Made by a program: the position numbers and the translations under genes
Shown: positions 41,718 through 50,268 of the stretch, piece by piece
How positions within the stretch are numbered: the first letter of the stretch is position 1
Layout of the letters: each line of letters begins with the position of its first letter
From: Falsiroseomonas sp051859025
GTDB taxonomy: Bacteria > Pseudomonadota > Alphaproteobacteria > Acetobacterales > Acetobacteraceae
DNA: 64,000 nt
Assembly (NCBI RefSeq): GCF_051859025.1
Contig: NZ_JBHYGL010000034.1
Span: forward strand, 124,001 to 188,000
Reading direction: 5' to 3'
The notes under the pieces: model-generated
The model's input: only the letters and a program-made list of their open reading frames with translations
Database searches by the model: none
What the model was told of the DNA's origin: nothing

Positions 41718-42253
41718 GCCGTCGCCGCGGGGAAACGCTCCGCCATGTCGGTGCCGGTGTAGTGCGGCGTCCAGCCGGTGGTGTCGGTGAAGACGCGGAC
41801 GACGGCGAAGTTCGGCTCCGTCCCGGCATCGAACCAGTGCCTGGAATTGGCGGGGACGCTGATGAGGTCGCCGGGGCCGCAATGCGCGTCGAAGACCTTT
41901 CCATCCACATGCAGCACGAAATTGCCGGTACCGGCGTGGAAGAAGCGGACCTCGTCCTCGGTGTGCGTGTGCTCCGACAGGAACTTGGCGCGCATCGCGT
42001 CCTTCATCGGATGGTCCGGCGTCAGCTTGATGACATCGGCCGTGCCGGCGCCGGTGCTGGACAGGAAGGCATCCAGCTGCGGTCGGTAGGCGGCCAGGAT
42101 GGCATCGGCATCGGCATCGGCGGGCAGGTCGGCCCGCGGCCACTGCTCGAACCGCACGCCGATCGCCGTGAGGTTGCCGGCGATCTCGGCGGGATCCTCC
42201 GTCACGAGGACCTGGCTGTTGGACGAGGCGTCCCAGATGGTCAGGCGGCTCAT
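41714..42253 (-). CDS. mtnD: acireductone dioxygenase
   Basis: 179 residues from ATG 42253 with a GGAG ribosome-binding site. It is a cupin with the metal set EHTHTEDEVRFF and a later His in VPANSRHWFD. Depending on bound Fe or Ni it yields the 2-keto acid precursor of methionine or an off-pathway product. ATGA overlap with mtnB upstream and GTGA overlap with mtnC downstream give tight translational coupling. Confidence 0.95.
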   Translation of the reverse strand: MSRLTIWDASSNSQVLVTEDPAEIAGNLTAIGVRFEQWPRADLPADADADAILAAYRPQLDAFLSSTGAGTADVIKLTPDHPMKDAMRAKFLSEHTHTEDEVRFFHAGTGNFVLHVDGKVFDAHCGPGDLISVPANSRHWFDAGTEPNFAVVRVFTDTTGWTPHYTGTDMAERFPAATA

Positions 42254-42861
42254 CGCATTCTCCTTTCCTGCATCTCGCAGGCCAGCATGAATTCCAGGGC
42301 TTCGAGGCGCGCCAGCGCCCCCGGCATGTCGGCGGCCCAGACATAGGAGCCATGGCCGCGGATCAAGTAGCCCGGGGGCGGCTCTGCCATGCCGTCCCAC
42401 AGCAGGTCCAGCCCCCGCTGCATGCGGGGAATATCCTGATCGTTCTCCACCACGGGCACGGAAACTTCCGCCTCATGCGTCGGCAATCCGGGGAAGGCCT
42501 TCAGCAGCTCATAGCCCGAGAGCGTGATGGATTCGCCTTCCGCCGCGCGGGACATGACGGTGTTGGCGATGGAATGGCCGTGCAGCACGGCACCGGCTTC
42601 CGGGAATTTCCGGTAGATGCCGCAATGCAGCAGCGTCTCCGCGCTGCTCCGCTTGCCCGCCGTCAGCGGACGCCCGTCGATGTCCACGACCATCACGTCG
42701 CCGGGGCGGAGAAACCCCTTGTGGCGGCCGGAGACGGTGACGGCGAGCGTCCGCGCATCGAGGCGGATGGAGAAATTGCCCGCCGTCGCCGGCACCAGGC
42801 CCTGGCGGTCCAGGCGGCGGCCGACCTCGATGATGGCAACCTCGACATGGTCAGGGATCAA
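42250..42861 (-). CDS. mtnB: methylthioribulose-1-phosphate dehydratase
   Basis: 203 residues from a TTG start at 42861, chosen because it overlaps the upstream permease stop (TTGA) and has a GGAGGA element about 8-10 nt before it; the frame has no nearby ATG. Class II aldolase fold: TAGNFSIRLD, VLHGHSIANTVM (zinc His) and IRGHGSYVW. It dehydrates 5-methylthioribulose-1-P in methionine salvage. mtnA and mtnK are not in this window. Confidence 0.92.
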   Translation of the reverse strand: MIPDHVEVAIIEVGRRLDRQGLVPATAGNFSIRLDARTLAVTVSGRHKGFLRPGDVMVVDIDGRPLTAGKRSSAETLLHCGIYRKFPEAGAVLHGHSIANTVMSRAAEGESITLSGYELLKAFPGLPTHEAEVSVPVVENDQDIPRMQRGLDLLWDGMAEPPPGYLIRGHGSYVWAADMPGALARLEALEFMLACEMQERRMR

Positions 42862-44876
42862 GCCAGCCGCTCCTCCGGAAAGGTCCGGCGCTGCCAGAAG
42901 ACGAGGCCGGCACAGATGGCAAGCCCCGCGACATCCGTGATGCCTTCCGGGATCATCAGCGCGAGCCCCCCGGCGGCGGCGGCCACGCGGAGCGGCAGCG
43001 GCAGGTGGCCGTTCATCATCCAGCCCTCGGTCGAGCACGCCAGCAGCCAGACGCCGAGGCCGGCGGTGACGAAGGATTGCAGGATGGGCAGCAGATCCCC
43101 CTGCGCCAGCAGCGCCGGGGACAGCCAGAACATGAAGGGCACGATGAAGGTGGCGAGGCCGAGCTTCACCGCGATGACGCTGGTCCGCCACATGTCGGCG
43201 CCCGCCATGGAGGCGGCGGCGAAGCTGGCCAGCGCCACGGGCGGCGTGATGGCCGACAGGATGGCGAAGTAGAAGATGAACATGTGGGCGACCAGCGGGT
43301 CCACGCCGATCCGGATCAGCCCCGGCGCCACCACGGCCGCCGCGATGGCGTAGGCCGCGGTGGTCGGCACCCCCATGCCCAGGATGATCGCCACCACCAT
43401 GGCGAAGACCATGGCGAGGAAGGTGGAGGTCCCCGCGATGTCGAGCAGCATGGTCGCAAAACGGCCACCCACGCCGGTCAGGCCGATGACGCCGGCGACG
43501 ATGCCCGCCGCGGCGCAGACGGCGATCAACTGCATCGTCTCCTTGGCCGAACCGCTCAGCGCCGCCTCGATCGCGCGCAGCGTCTCCGCCACCGCGCCGC
43601 CGATCGCGCCGCCGATCCCCTGGCCCCGGATCGCCATCCGATGCGCCAGCGCGGTGGCGAGCATGATGACGATGGTGGCGGCGATGCCGATGGCGGCGGC
43701 GCGGAAGGGCGAATAGCCCATCAGCAGGATGCCGATCAGCAGCACCAGCGGCGACGCCATGTAGGCGCGGCGACCGAGATCGACCCAGCGCGGCAATTCC
43801 TCCCTCGGCAGGCCGCGGATGCCGGCCTTGCGGGCGTTCAGGTCGCAATGGATGTAGTTGGCGAGGTAGAAGAGCAGCGCAGGGATCAGCCCCGCCAGCG
43901 CGATATCCGCATAGGCGCGGCCCAGCACCTCCGCCATGATGAAGGCGCCCGCGCCCATGACGGGGGGCGTGATCTGCCCGCCGGTGGAACTCGTCGCCTC
44001 CACTGCCGCGGCCGTTTCCCGGTCATAGCCCACGCGCCGCATCATCGGGATGGTGAAGGCGCCGGAGGCCACGACATTGGCCACCGCGCTGCCGGAGATG
44101 GTGCCGAAGAGGATGCCGGAGATCACCGTGACCTTGGCCGGCCCGCCGCGCGCGCGCCCCACCAGAGCGAGGGCGAAGTCGTTGAAGTAGTCGCCCGCCT
44201 TGGAGGCCTGCAGGAAGGCCGCGAAGGTGACGAAGAGGATGATGAAGCTGGCGGAGACCTGGATGATGGTGCCCAGCACGCCGTTGTTGCCGAACAATTC
44301 CACCAGCACCTGGTCCCAGGCGACGCCACGGTGGAACAGGATGCCCGGCATCCAGGGGCCGACGAAGCAATAGGCGATAAAGACCACCGCGATCAGCGGC
44401 ATCACCAGCCCCGCGGTGCGGCGCGCGAATTCCAGCACCAGCAGCATGCCGACGCCGCTCGCCACCAAATCCTGCCAGTTGGGTCCCATGAAGGACCGCA
44501 TCTCGATCCCGTCCGCGTCCAGGATGTAGTGGGCGGGCACCAGCAGGCAGGGGATCATCAGCGCCCAGTCATACCAGGGCACCCGGCGCTCCACCGCCGC
44601 CACGCCGACGGAGCGCGGCGCGAACAGCGCGAAGCCCAGCGCCGCGCCGAGGAAGACATGCACGGCGCGGGAGATGGTGGGATCGACCGGATCGACCAGA
44701 AGGATCCAGAGGTGCCACAGCACGAAGGCGGCCGCGGCTGCCCGCCAGGCCAGGCCCTGTAACCCCGCCAGGTCCCGGCGGGCGGAGGCGAATTCCATGT
44801 CGTCGATGGCGACGACGCCATCCGCAGAAGTGGGCGCAGCCTGCCCAGGGCCGTTCGTTGCCGGCGGATTGACCAT
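42858..44876 (-). CDS. TRAP transporter fused permease (4TM/12TM, TAXI type)
   Basis: 672 residues with about sixteen hydrophobic segments: a DctQ-like small domain (1-190) fused to a DctM-like large domain. Typical stretches are FGTISGSAVANVVASGAFTIP, STGGQITPPVMGAGAFIMAE and GMGVPTTAAYAIAAAVV. Fused TRAP permeases normally work with a TAXI periplasmic receptor, which would be expected upstream, where the assembly gap begins 39 bp away. The TTGA overlap with mtnB suggests the substrate is linked to methylthioadenosine/methylthioribose salvage (inference). Confidence 0.92.
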   Translation of the reverse strand: MVNPPATNGPGQAAPTSADGVVAIDDMEFASARRDLAGLQGLAWRAAAAAFVLWHLWILLVDPVDPTISRAVHVFLGAALGFALFAPRSVGVAAVERRVPWYDWALMIPCLLVPAHYILDADGIEMRSFMGPNWQDLVASGVGMLLVLEFARRTAGLVMPLIAVVFIAYCFVGPWMPGILFHRGVAWDQVLVELFGNNGVLGTIIQVSASFIILFVTFAAFLQASKAGDYFNDFALALVGRARGGPAKVTVISGILFGTISGSAVANVVASGAFTIPMMRRVGYDRETAAAVEATSSTGGQITPPVMGAGAFIMAEVLGRAYADIALAGLIPALLFYLANYIHCDLNARKAGIRGLPREELPRWVDLGRRAYMASPLVLLIGILLMGYSPFRAAAIGIAATIVIMLATALAHRMAIRGQGIGGAIGGAVAETLRAIEAALSGSAKETMQLIAVCAAAGIVAGVIGLTGVGGRFATMLLDIAGTSTFLAMVFAMVVAIILGMGVPTTAAYAIAAAVVAPGLIRIGVDPLVAHMFIFYFAILSAITPPVALASFAAASMAGADMWRTSVIAVKLGLATFIVPFMFWLSPALLAQGDLLPILQSFVTAGLGVWLLACSTEGWMMNGHLPLPLRVAAAAGGLALMIPEGITDVAGLAICAGLVFWQRRTFPEERLA

Positions 44877-44914
44877 GGAAGCCCCCCAAACGCGACGCGC
44901 CGGCCCCGGCGACG

Positions 44915-44924
44915 NNNNNNNNNN
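44915..44924. other. assembly gap (10 Ns)
   Basis: Ten undetermined bases, the conventional filler for a gap of unknown size. The gap lies just upstream of the TRAP permease, where a TAXI receptor gene is expected. Gene order and distance across this point are unproven. Confidence 0.98.
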
Positions 44925-45172
44925 GTGGCCGCCGCGGCCCGGGGCGGGGGGGGGCGCGGCTTCTCCCCCCTCCCCCCCCCCCACCCCCGCCGCCCCCCCC
45001 CGGGGGCGGGGGTCGGCGCGCGGCCCCGCCATAGGGCGGGGCTCGTCATTGCGACGGCAACCTAGGGCCGCGGGCGGATCGCATCAACCACGGCCGCGAA
45101 ACGGCCGGGGCCGGGCCTTGCCTGCCCCCTCCTGCGCCCCCTGCCGCTGGTGCGGCAGGCGGGCGCTGCCGG
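44925..45172. other. homopolymer-rich contig edge without genes
   Basis: The first hundred bases after the gap are almost only G and C, with runs such as G9 (44946-44954) and C11 (44972-44982). This looks like poorly resolved sequence at a contig end. I see no gene between here and the tatA stop at 45173. Confidence 0.7.
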
Positions 45173-45457
45173 TCAGGCGGCGGGGCGGGACGGGTTGGCG
45201 GCCTGCGTCGTGCCGGTCGTCTGCGCGCCATGCGGGGCGCCCGGCGCGGCGATGGAGCCCGCGGGCTGCGCGGGCGTCTGCGCCGCCGGGTCGGCCGCCA
45301 TGGAGGCGTCCTTCACGTCGTCTTCCTTCATGTTCTGCTTGAAGGACTTGATGCCCTTGGCCAGGTCGCCCATCAGGCCGCTGATCTTGCCGCTGCCGAA
45401 GAGCAGCAGGATGACCAGCAGCACCACGAGCCAGTGCCAGATGCTGAAGGAACCCAT
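45173..45457 (-). CDS. tatA: Sec-independent translocase subunit TatA
   Basis: 94 residues from ATG 45457. A single N-terminal membrane helix (FSIWHWLVVLLVILLLFGSGKI) and the amphipathic helix LMGDLAKGIKSFKQNM are the TatA hallmarks; the TatA FG pair is present. The Ala/Pro-rich acidic tail is variable. TatA oligomerises to form the export pore for folded proteins. tatB and tatC usually follow; here the gene runs towards the assembly gap, so they may have been on the other side. Confidence 0.92.
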   Translation of the reverse strand: MGSFSIWHWLVVLLVILLLFGSGKISGLMGDLAKGIKSFKQNMKEDDVKDASMAADPAAQTPAQPAGSIAAPGAPHGAQTTGTTQAANPSRPAA

Positions 45458-45989
45458 CGTGACGCCTCGATCCCAAAGGGGCCTGCCCCCAAGGTGAATC
45501 CCTGGGGCCGGCCGGACAATTTCCAGGCGGGAGACTAGTGCGCGTCCCCGCCCGGCGCAAACCGTCACATGGCGCGTCCGTCATCTTCACACAACGGGGG
45601 GTGGACATTTTGCCGCCACGCGGCCCCTCGCCCGGCCCCTGTACCGCCAGCCCGGTGGTAGCCGTTGCCATCACGCGCCTTAGGTCGCGGTTAACGTTTC
45701 ATCCCCATCATGGCGCCATAGAGCCGCGATGCGCCGGAACGCCCGTGGCCGGCGCCAAATTTCATGGATAAGGGATTGCGTGAGGGTAATGCCTCCTCTA
45801 TCTCGGTCCTGATCCGGGCCCCTCTGGCGTCCGGGCGTCGCGTGCCCGATGGGCCGCCGCGCCCGTCGCGATGTCGGATCGCCAGAGAATAACACACGAC
45901 CCGGCCCGGATCGTGTCCGCGCCGGGACACCCCATTCACGTCTTGTGGCCACCCCACGGATTGGCCCCAGCGGCCCGGAGCGAACAACC
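45458..45989. other. 532-bp divergent intergenic region, nothing clear
   Basis: This is the upstream region of both tatA and terC. I looked for a yybP-ykoY manganese riboswitch, which often precedes terC/alx genes, but did not find the conserved GGGGAGUAG-type core. No strong promoter or convincing small gene is visible. Confidence 0.5.
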
Positions 45990-46997
45990 ATGGAATTCAT
46001 GATGGCCGAGTGGATCGGCAAACCCGTCTGGATGTGGGCCGGCTTCTTCACCATCGTCTTCACGCTGCTCGCCTTCGACCTTGGCGTGCTGCACAAGGAA
46101 GACAAGGAAATGGGGATCGCGGAAAGCCTCAAGCTCTCCGCCTTCTATATCTGCTTCGCCATGCTCTACGGCGGCGCGATCTGGTGGGCCTATGAAGCCG
46201 GCCACATCACGACCGAGGACGGCACCCATGCCGGCCTGACCTACTTCACCGGCTTCTTCATCGAAAAGGCGCTGTCGATCGACAACGTCTTCGTCATCAG
46301 CCTGATCTTCGGCTTCTTCGCCATCCCGCGGAAGTACCAGTACCGCGCGCTGGTCTGGGGCATCATCGCCGTCATCGTGCTGCGCGGCATCATGATCGGC
46401 ATCGGCGCCGCCCTGGTGCAGGAATACAGCTGGATCCTCTACGTCTTCGGCGCCTTCCTGATCGCGACCGGCATCAAGATGCTGGTGGTGCCGGAAGGCG
46501 ACCAGGACGTGTCCAAGAACCCGGTCGTGCGCTTCCTCAAGAAGCGCATGCGGGTGACGGACGAGCTGCATGGCGAGAAGTTCTTCGTCCGCCAGCCCGA
46601 CCCGAAGACCGGCAAGGTCGTCGCCTGGGCGACGCCGCTCTTCCTGGCGCTGGTCGTCATCAACATCGCCGACCTCGTCTTCGCGGTGGACAGCGTGCCG
46701 GCGATCTTCGCGATCACGACCGACACCTTCGTCGTCTACACCGCGAACATCATGGCCATCCTCGGCCTGCGCGCCCTGTACTTCGCGCTGGCCGCCATGG
46801 TGCACCGCTTCCACTACCTGAAGTTCGCGCTCGCGATGGTGCTGGTGTTCATCGGCGGCAAGATCTTCTGGAACCAGATCTTCGGTAAGGTGGACCCGGC
46901 CATCTCGCTCGGCGTCACCCTGGCGATGATCGCGGGCGGCATCTTCTACAGCCTTTGGAAGACCCGCAACGACCCGCCGGTCGCCCCGGCCGCCTGA
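45990..46997 (+). CDS. TerC/Alx-family integral membrane protein
   Basis: 335 residues from ATG 45990 (GGAG 10 nt upstream). About eight membrane segments carry the family signatures FIEKALSIDNVFVISLIFGFF and VINIADLVFAVDSVPAIFAI, whose Asp residues are thought to bind metal. TerC/Alx proteins take part in Mn2+ export, alkaline response or metalation of exported enzymes. A longer in-frame start at 45849 adds a basic, unlikely leader. It is monocistronic with its own terminator. Confidence 0.92.
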   Translation: MEFMMAEWIGKPVWMWAGFFTIVFTLLAFDLGVLHKEDKEMGIAESLKLSAFYICFAMLYGGAIWWAYEAGHITTEDGTHAGLTYFTGFFIEKALSIDNVFVISLIFGFFAIPRKYQYRALVWGIIAVIVLRGIMIGIGAALVQEYSWILYVFGAFLIATGIKMLVVPEGDQDVSKNPVVRFLKKRMRVTDELHGEKFFVRQPDPKTGKVVAWATPLFLALVVINIADLVFAVDSVPAIFAITTDTFVVYTANIMAILGLRALYFALAAMVHRFHYLKFALAMVLVFIGGKIFWNQIFGKVDPAISLGVTLAMIAGGIFYSLWKTRNDPPVAPAA

Positions 46998-47027
46998 CAA
47001 CGCCGGGCCTGAAAGGGTCCGCACAAC

Positions 47028-47063
47028 GGGGGCCGGCCGGCAGCGATGCCAGCCGGCCCCTTT
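47028..47063 (+). terminator. intrinsic terminator of terC
   Basis: GGGGCCGGC (47029-47037) pairs with GCCGGCCCC (47052-47060), with inner pairing and a short loop, followed by TTT. It begins about 30 bp after the terC stop. Confidence 0.8.
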
Positions 47064-47257
47064 GCGTTCCAGGCGTCGATGCCGATGCCATCCCTGCGCG
47101 CCGGGCAACACCCCTTTCGGCCGCCCGCTTCGCCCATCCTGATGCAATCAGGCGGCATGACGCCGCGCCGGCGCGCGTCGCACGGGTCGTGGCGAGCGGA
47201 CGGACGGCCGAAGCTTCGCGCGGTGGCGGGGGTGGAGGCGGTAGCGGGGGCTGGCGC

Positions 47258-48073
47258 TCAGTGCCGGCGGAAGCGACGGGCCAGGTACAGTGTCTGCCGC
47301 CGCTCCAGCGCCCCGCGCAGTGTGGAACCGCGCATGGCGGCGAATTCCCGCGTGATGGAGTGGAAGGCGGGCTGGCGCGCGATCTCGGCGGCCTTCTCCG
47401 CCTCCATCGCGTCCAGCGCCGCCAGCACCCCGTCATTCAACTCGGCACCGTCGAGCCGTTCCAGCGCCGGATGGGCGAAGGCCGCGTCCAAGGCCGGCAG
47501 CATGGCGGGGCTGCGCATATCGGCCCAGGTGAAGACCCCGCCCGGCCGCAGCACGCGCGCCGCCTCCGCCACGAAGCGGTCCATGCGCCCGTAGCAGTGG
47601 GAGGATTCGATGTTCACCACCGCATCGAAGCTGCCGTCCGGGAAGGGCAGCGCCTCCGCGTCCCCCTGCCGGAAGACCAGGCCGGGCACGTCCCGGTTCA
47701 GCGCCCGCGCCTTGGCCACGGTGGCGGCGGAAAGGTCCACGCCGGTGACGCTGGCGGCGCCCGTGTGCCGTGCCAGCCAGGCTGCGCCGCCGCCATGGCC
47801 GCTCCCCACCTCCAGCAGCGCAGCGCCGCGCAGGTCCAGCCCCTGCACCGCCTGGTGGTACAGGCCGATGAAGGCGCGCTCCGCCTCCTCCGCCGCATCC
47901 AGCACGAAGGGCGGTCCGGGGGGAATGTAGCCGTAGTTCATGAAACGCCAGCGCGGCTGACGCCAGGCACCGGAGATCACCGTATAGGCCAGCTTCCAGC
48001 CGGCGCGCCGCAGGCGGGGGAAGGCGCCGCGCTCCGTCGCGCGCAGCATCCGGGCGAAGATCGGGCTCGGCAT
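47258..48073 (-). CDS. class I SAM-dependent methyltransferase
   Basis: 271 residues from ATG 48073. Motif I is LLEVGSGHGGGAAWLA, motif II VTGVDLSAATV, post-I DAEALPFPDGSFDAVVNIESSHCY and motif III RVLRPGGVF. The N-terminal part (FMNYGYIPP, then a gap to ERAFIGLYHQAV) resembles lipid or polyketide methyltransferases such as the phthiotriolone type, but the substrate is open. Its ATG overlaps the stop of the di-iron-like hydrolase gene by one base (TGATG). Confidence 0.85.
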   Translation of the reverse strand: MPSPIFARMLRATERGAFPRLRRAGWKLAYTVISGAWRQPRWRFMNYGYIPPGPPFVLDAAEEAERAFIGLYHQAVQGLDLRGAALLEVGSGHGGGAAWLARHTGAASVTGVDLSAATVAKARALNRDVPGLVFRQGDAEALPFPDGSFDAVVNIESSHCYGRMDRFVAEAARVLRPGGVFTWADMRSPAMLPALDAAFAHPALERLDGAELNDGVLAALDAMEAEKAAEIARQPAFHSITREFAAMRGSTLRGALERRQTLYLARRFRRH

Positions 48074-48948
48074 CAGGCCATGGCGGCGGCGGGCGCCTGC
48101 CGCTGGAGTGGCGGCGCGGCTTGCGGGGGGTCCTGCTCCAGAAGCCGCCGCCCTTCCGCCAGCAGCGCCGCATCCACGGGGCCACCGCCGCCGGCGTAGC
48201 CGGGCCGCAAATAGGCGAGGTAGGGCATGATCAGCGCATAGGCGAAGCCGGGCCGGCCGAGCAGCACCCAGGCCAGCCGCGACCGCAACCGCCAGCCGAG
48301 CTTGCCATCCTTCGCGCCCAGCAGCGTCTCCATGTTCGACACGGCCAGGCCGAACATCCGCAGGATGACGATGTTCAGGACCATGACCCTGTTCAGGTAG
48401 CGCCGCCAGGCCGGCATGCGCAGGTCCACCGCCCGCATCACCCGCAGTGCCACGGCGGAATGCTCGATCTCCTCCAGGGCGTGCCAGCGCCACAGTCGGC
48501 GATAGGCGGGCGCGGCCTGATCCATCAGCGCCGGGCGCTTGAGGATGAAGCGCGCCAGCGCGAAGGTCAGTTGTTCCATCGCGCAGGTCGCAAACAGGCG
48601 CTGTGCCGGGCTCTTCACAGCCCCCAGCACACTCGCCGATCGCGCCTCCATCGCATCCACGTCATGGCCGAAGTCGCGGATGGCGTCGTTGTAGGCCTCG
48701 TGCTCCCGCGTGTGGAAGGCTTCCTGGGCGCCGAAGGCGTGGATCGCCTCCCGCAGTGCCGGATCCTCGATGCCCGGCAGATAGGCACGGAGGGAGCGGA
48801 TGAAGAACCGTTCCCCCTCCGGCAGCATCACGGCAAAGCCGTCGAAGACGGCGGAAAGCACGGGATCACCGCCGAACCAGGCGCAGTCCGCATTCTCGCG
48901 TACCCCGAAACGCAGGTTGCGCGGCACGATATCCTCGGCGGCATCCAC
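48073..48948 (-). CDS. predicted metal-dependent hydrolase (COG3687 type)
   Basis: 291 residues. Helical, ferritin-like arrangement with likely di-metal ligands in FGAQEAFHTREHEAYN and WHALEEIEHSAVAL, both ExxH patterns typical of PF10118 proteins. Several of these are linked to fatty-acid or lipid metabolism, but the reaction is not established. It is coupled to the methyltransferase gene downstream, so both may modify the same lipid (inference). Confidence 0.85.
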   Translation of the reverse strand: MDAAEDIVPRNLRFGVRENADCAWFGGDPVLSAVFDGFAVMLPEGERFFIRSLRAYLPGIEDPALREAIHAFGAQEAFHTREHEAYNDAIRDFGHDVDAMEARSASVLGAVKSPAQRLFATCAMEQLTFALARFILKRPALMDQAAPAYRRLWRWHALEEIEHSAVALRVMRAVDLRMPAWRRYLNRVMVLNIVILRMFGLAVSNMETLLGAKDGKLGWRLRSRLAWVLLGRPGFAYALIMPYLAYLRPGYAGGGGPVDAALLAEGRRLLEQDPPQAAPPLQRQAPAAAMA

Positions 48949-49053
48949 TCGGTTCGCGCCCCTGGGTCACGGAAATGAGATGTCCGGTGGGCGATAACAA
49001 AGGAAACCGTTTTGAACAATTAAGAAATCACGGCGGAGCCGCGCCACCCCGCG

Positions 49054-50181
49054 TCACCGGGGCGGTCCGTCCTGCAACCCCACCAGCGCCAGGTAGCGCG
49101 GCAGGGCCCGCGGCCAGACGAACTCCGCCCGCACCCGCGCCGCGGCCCGCTCGCCCATCGCCCGCAGGCGGTCCGGTGCCGCCAGGAGGTTGCCGATGGC
49201 GGCTTCCACCGCGGCCCCATCGGCACCGTCGCAAAGCATGCCAGTCACCCCATCCTCCACCGCATCGGCCGCGCCGCCATCCAGGCCCGCGAGGGAAGGC
49301 AACCCATGCCAGGCCGCCTCCAGGTACACCAGGCCGAAGCCCTCCACCGAATTCCCCTCACGCCGCGTCGGCATGACGAAAAGGTCCACGGCCTGGAACA
49401 GCGCGGCCTTCATCGCCTCATCCACCCGCCCCAGCCAAATGACGCGGGAGGCAACGCCAAGCTCCAGGGCCAGCGCCTGCAGCCGCCCCTGGTCATCCCC
49501 GCTGCCGGCGATGAGGTAGCGAAGCCCCGGATGCCCCGCGACGAGCCCAGGCAGGGCACGCAGCACGGCATCGATCCCCTTGCGCGGCTCCAGCCGCCCG
49601 ATCGTCAGCAGCACCGGTCCCTCGCCCGCCATCATGGCGCGCAGTTGCGCCGCCTCGGCCTCTCCCGGCAGGGGTTGGGGTCGGATCGGCAGGCCGATCG
49701 GCACACAGGGTACGGTGGGCGGCAGGTAGGGCCGCAGCAGGCCCGCCGTGTAGCGGGAATTGGGGGCGATGGCGGTGGCGCGGGAGAGTGCGGCCCGGAT
49801 TCGCGCCGCCTTGCGCGCCGAAGGCCCTGCCGGGAATTCCATGCCATGGGCCAGGGCCAGCAGGGGCGCCACGCCGGGTGGCAGGGCCTCGATGCTCTTC
49901 CAGCTGTCGCAGATGATGGCGTGCGGCGGGCGGCGCGCCGCGGCCCGGGCGATGGCCCAGCGCTTCGCCACACGACGCAGGGGCCGGGGGCCGCCGAAGC
50001 GGCGCAGCACGAAGCCCGGCGACACGAGCTCTGCCGCATCGCCACGGATGCGATCGGCGAAGACCTCCACCGGATGGCCCGCCTCCACCAGCGCCTGGGT
50101 GAAGGCGCCCATCAGGGCCTGGATACCGCCGGTGTCCGGCGGAAAGTTCTGGGTGACCACGAAAAGCGGCGGCTTCACCAT
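49054..50181 (-). CDS. GT4-family glycosyltransferase (PimB-like)
   Basis: 375 residues. N-terminal half: VVTQNFPPDTGGIQALM and HPVEVFADR. C-terminal half: TIGRLEPRKGIDAVLRALP, PTRREGNSVEGFGLVYLEA (E-x7-E) and GGAADAVEDGVTG. The pattern is close to mannosyl- or glucosyltransferases of the PimB/WcaL type acting on lipid-linked acceptors. It stands alone, with about 100 bp of more AT-rich sequence upstream of the hydrolase gene that follows it on the same strand. Confidence 0.88.
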   Translation of the reverse strand: MVKPPLFVVTQNFPPDTGGIQALMGAFTQALVEAGHPVEVFADRIRGDAAELVSPGFVLRRFGGPRPLRRVAKRWAIARAAARRPPHAIICDSWKSIEALPPGVAPLLALAHGMEFPAGPSARKAARIRAALSRATAIAPNSRYTAGLLRPYLPPTVPCVPIGLPIRPQPLPGEAEAAQLRAMMAGEGPVLLTIGRLEPRKGIDAVLRALPGLVAGHPGLRYLIAGSGDDQGRLQALALELGVASRVIWLGRVDEAMKAALFQAVDLFVMPTRREGNSVEGFGLVYLEAAWHGLPSLAGLDGGAADAVEDGVTGMLCDGADGAAVEAAIGNLLAAPDRLRAMGERAAARVRAEFVWPRALPRYLALVGLQDGPPR

Positions 50182-50268
50182 GGCCGGAGGCCAGGTCCTG
50201 TGAGACCAGCTGCGAACTCTCGCCCCCCTCTCATTCGGCCCGCCCCTTCCCCCGTCCTGGCGGCGGCC

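Noticed and set aside
42862..44914. SAM-type riboswitch controlling the methionine-salvage operon
   Set aside because: Only 38 bp of upstream sequence exists before the gap and it has no riboswitch-like pairing. One could be hidden in the missing sequence.
44925..45020. Extreme G/C homopolymer stretch as a biological element
   Set aside because: It abuts the N gap and looks like low-quality contig-end sequence, so no function is assigned.
45458..45989. yybP-ykoY manganese riboswitch before terC
   Set aside because: The conserved core and its pairing partners are not present.
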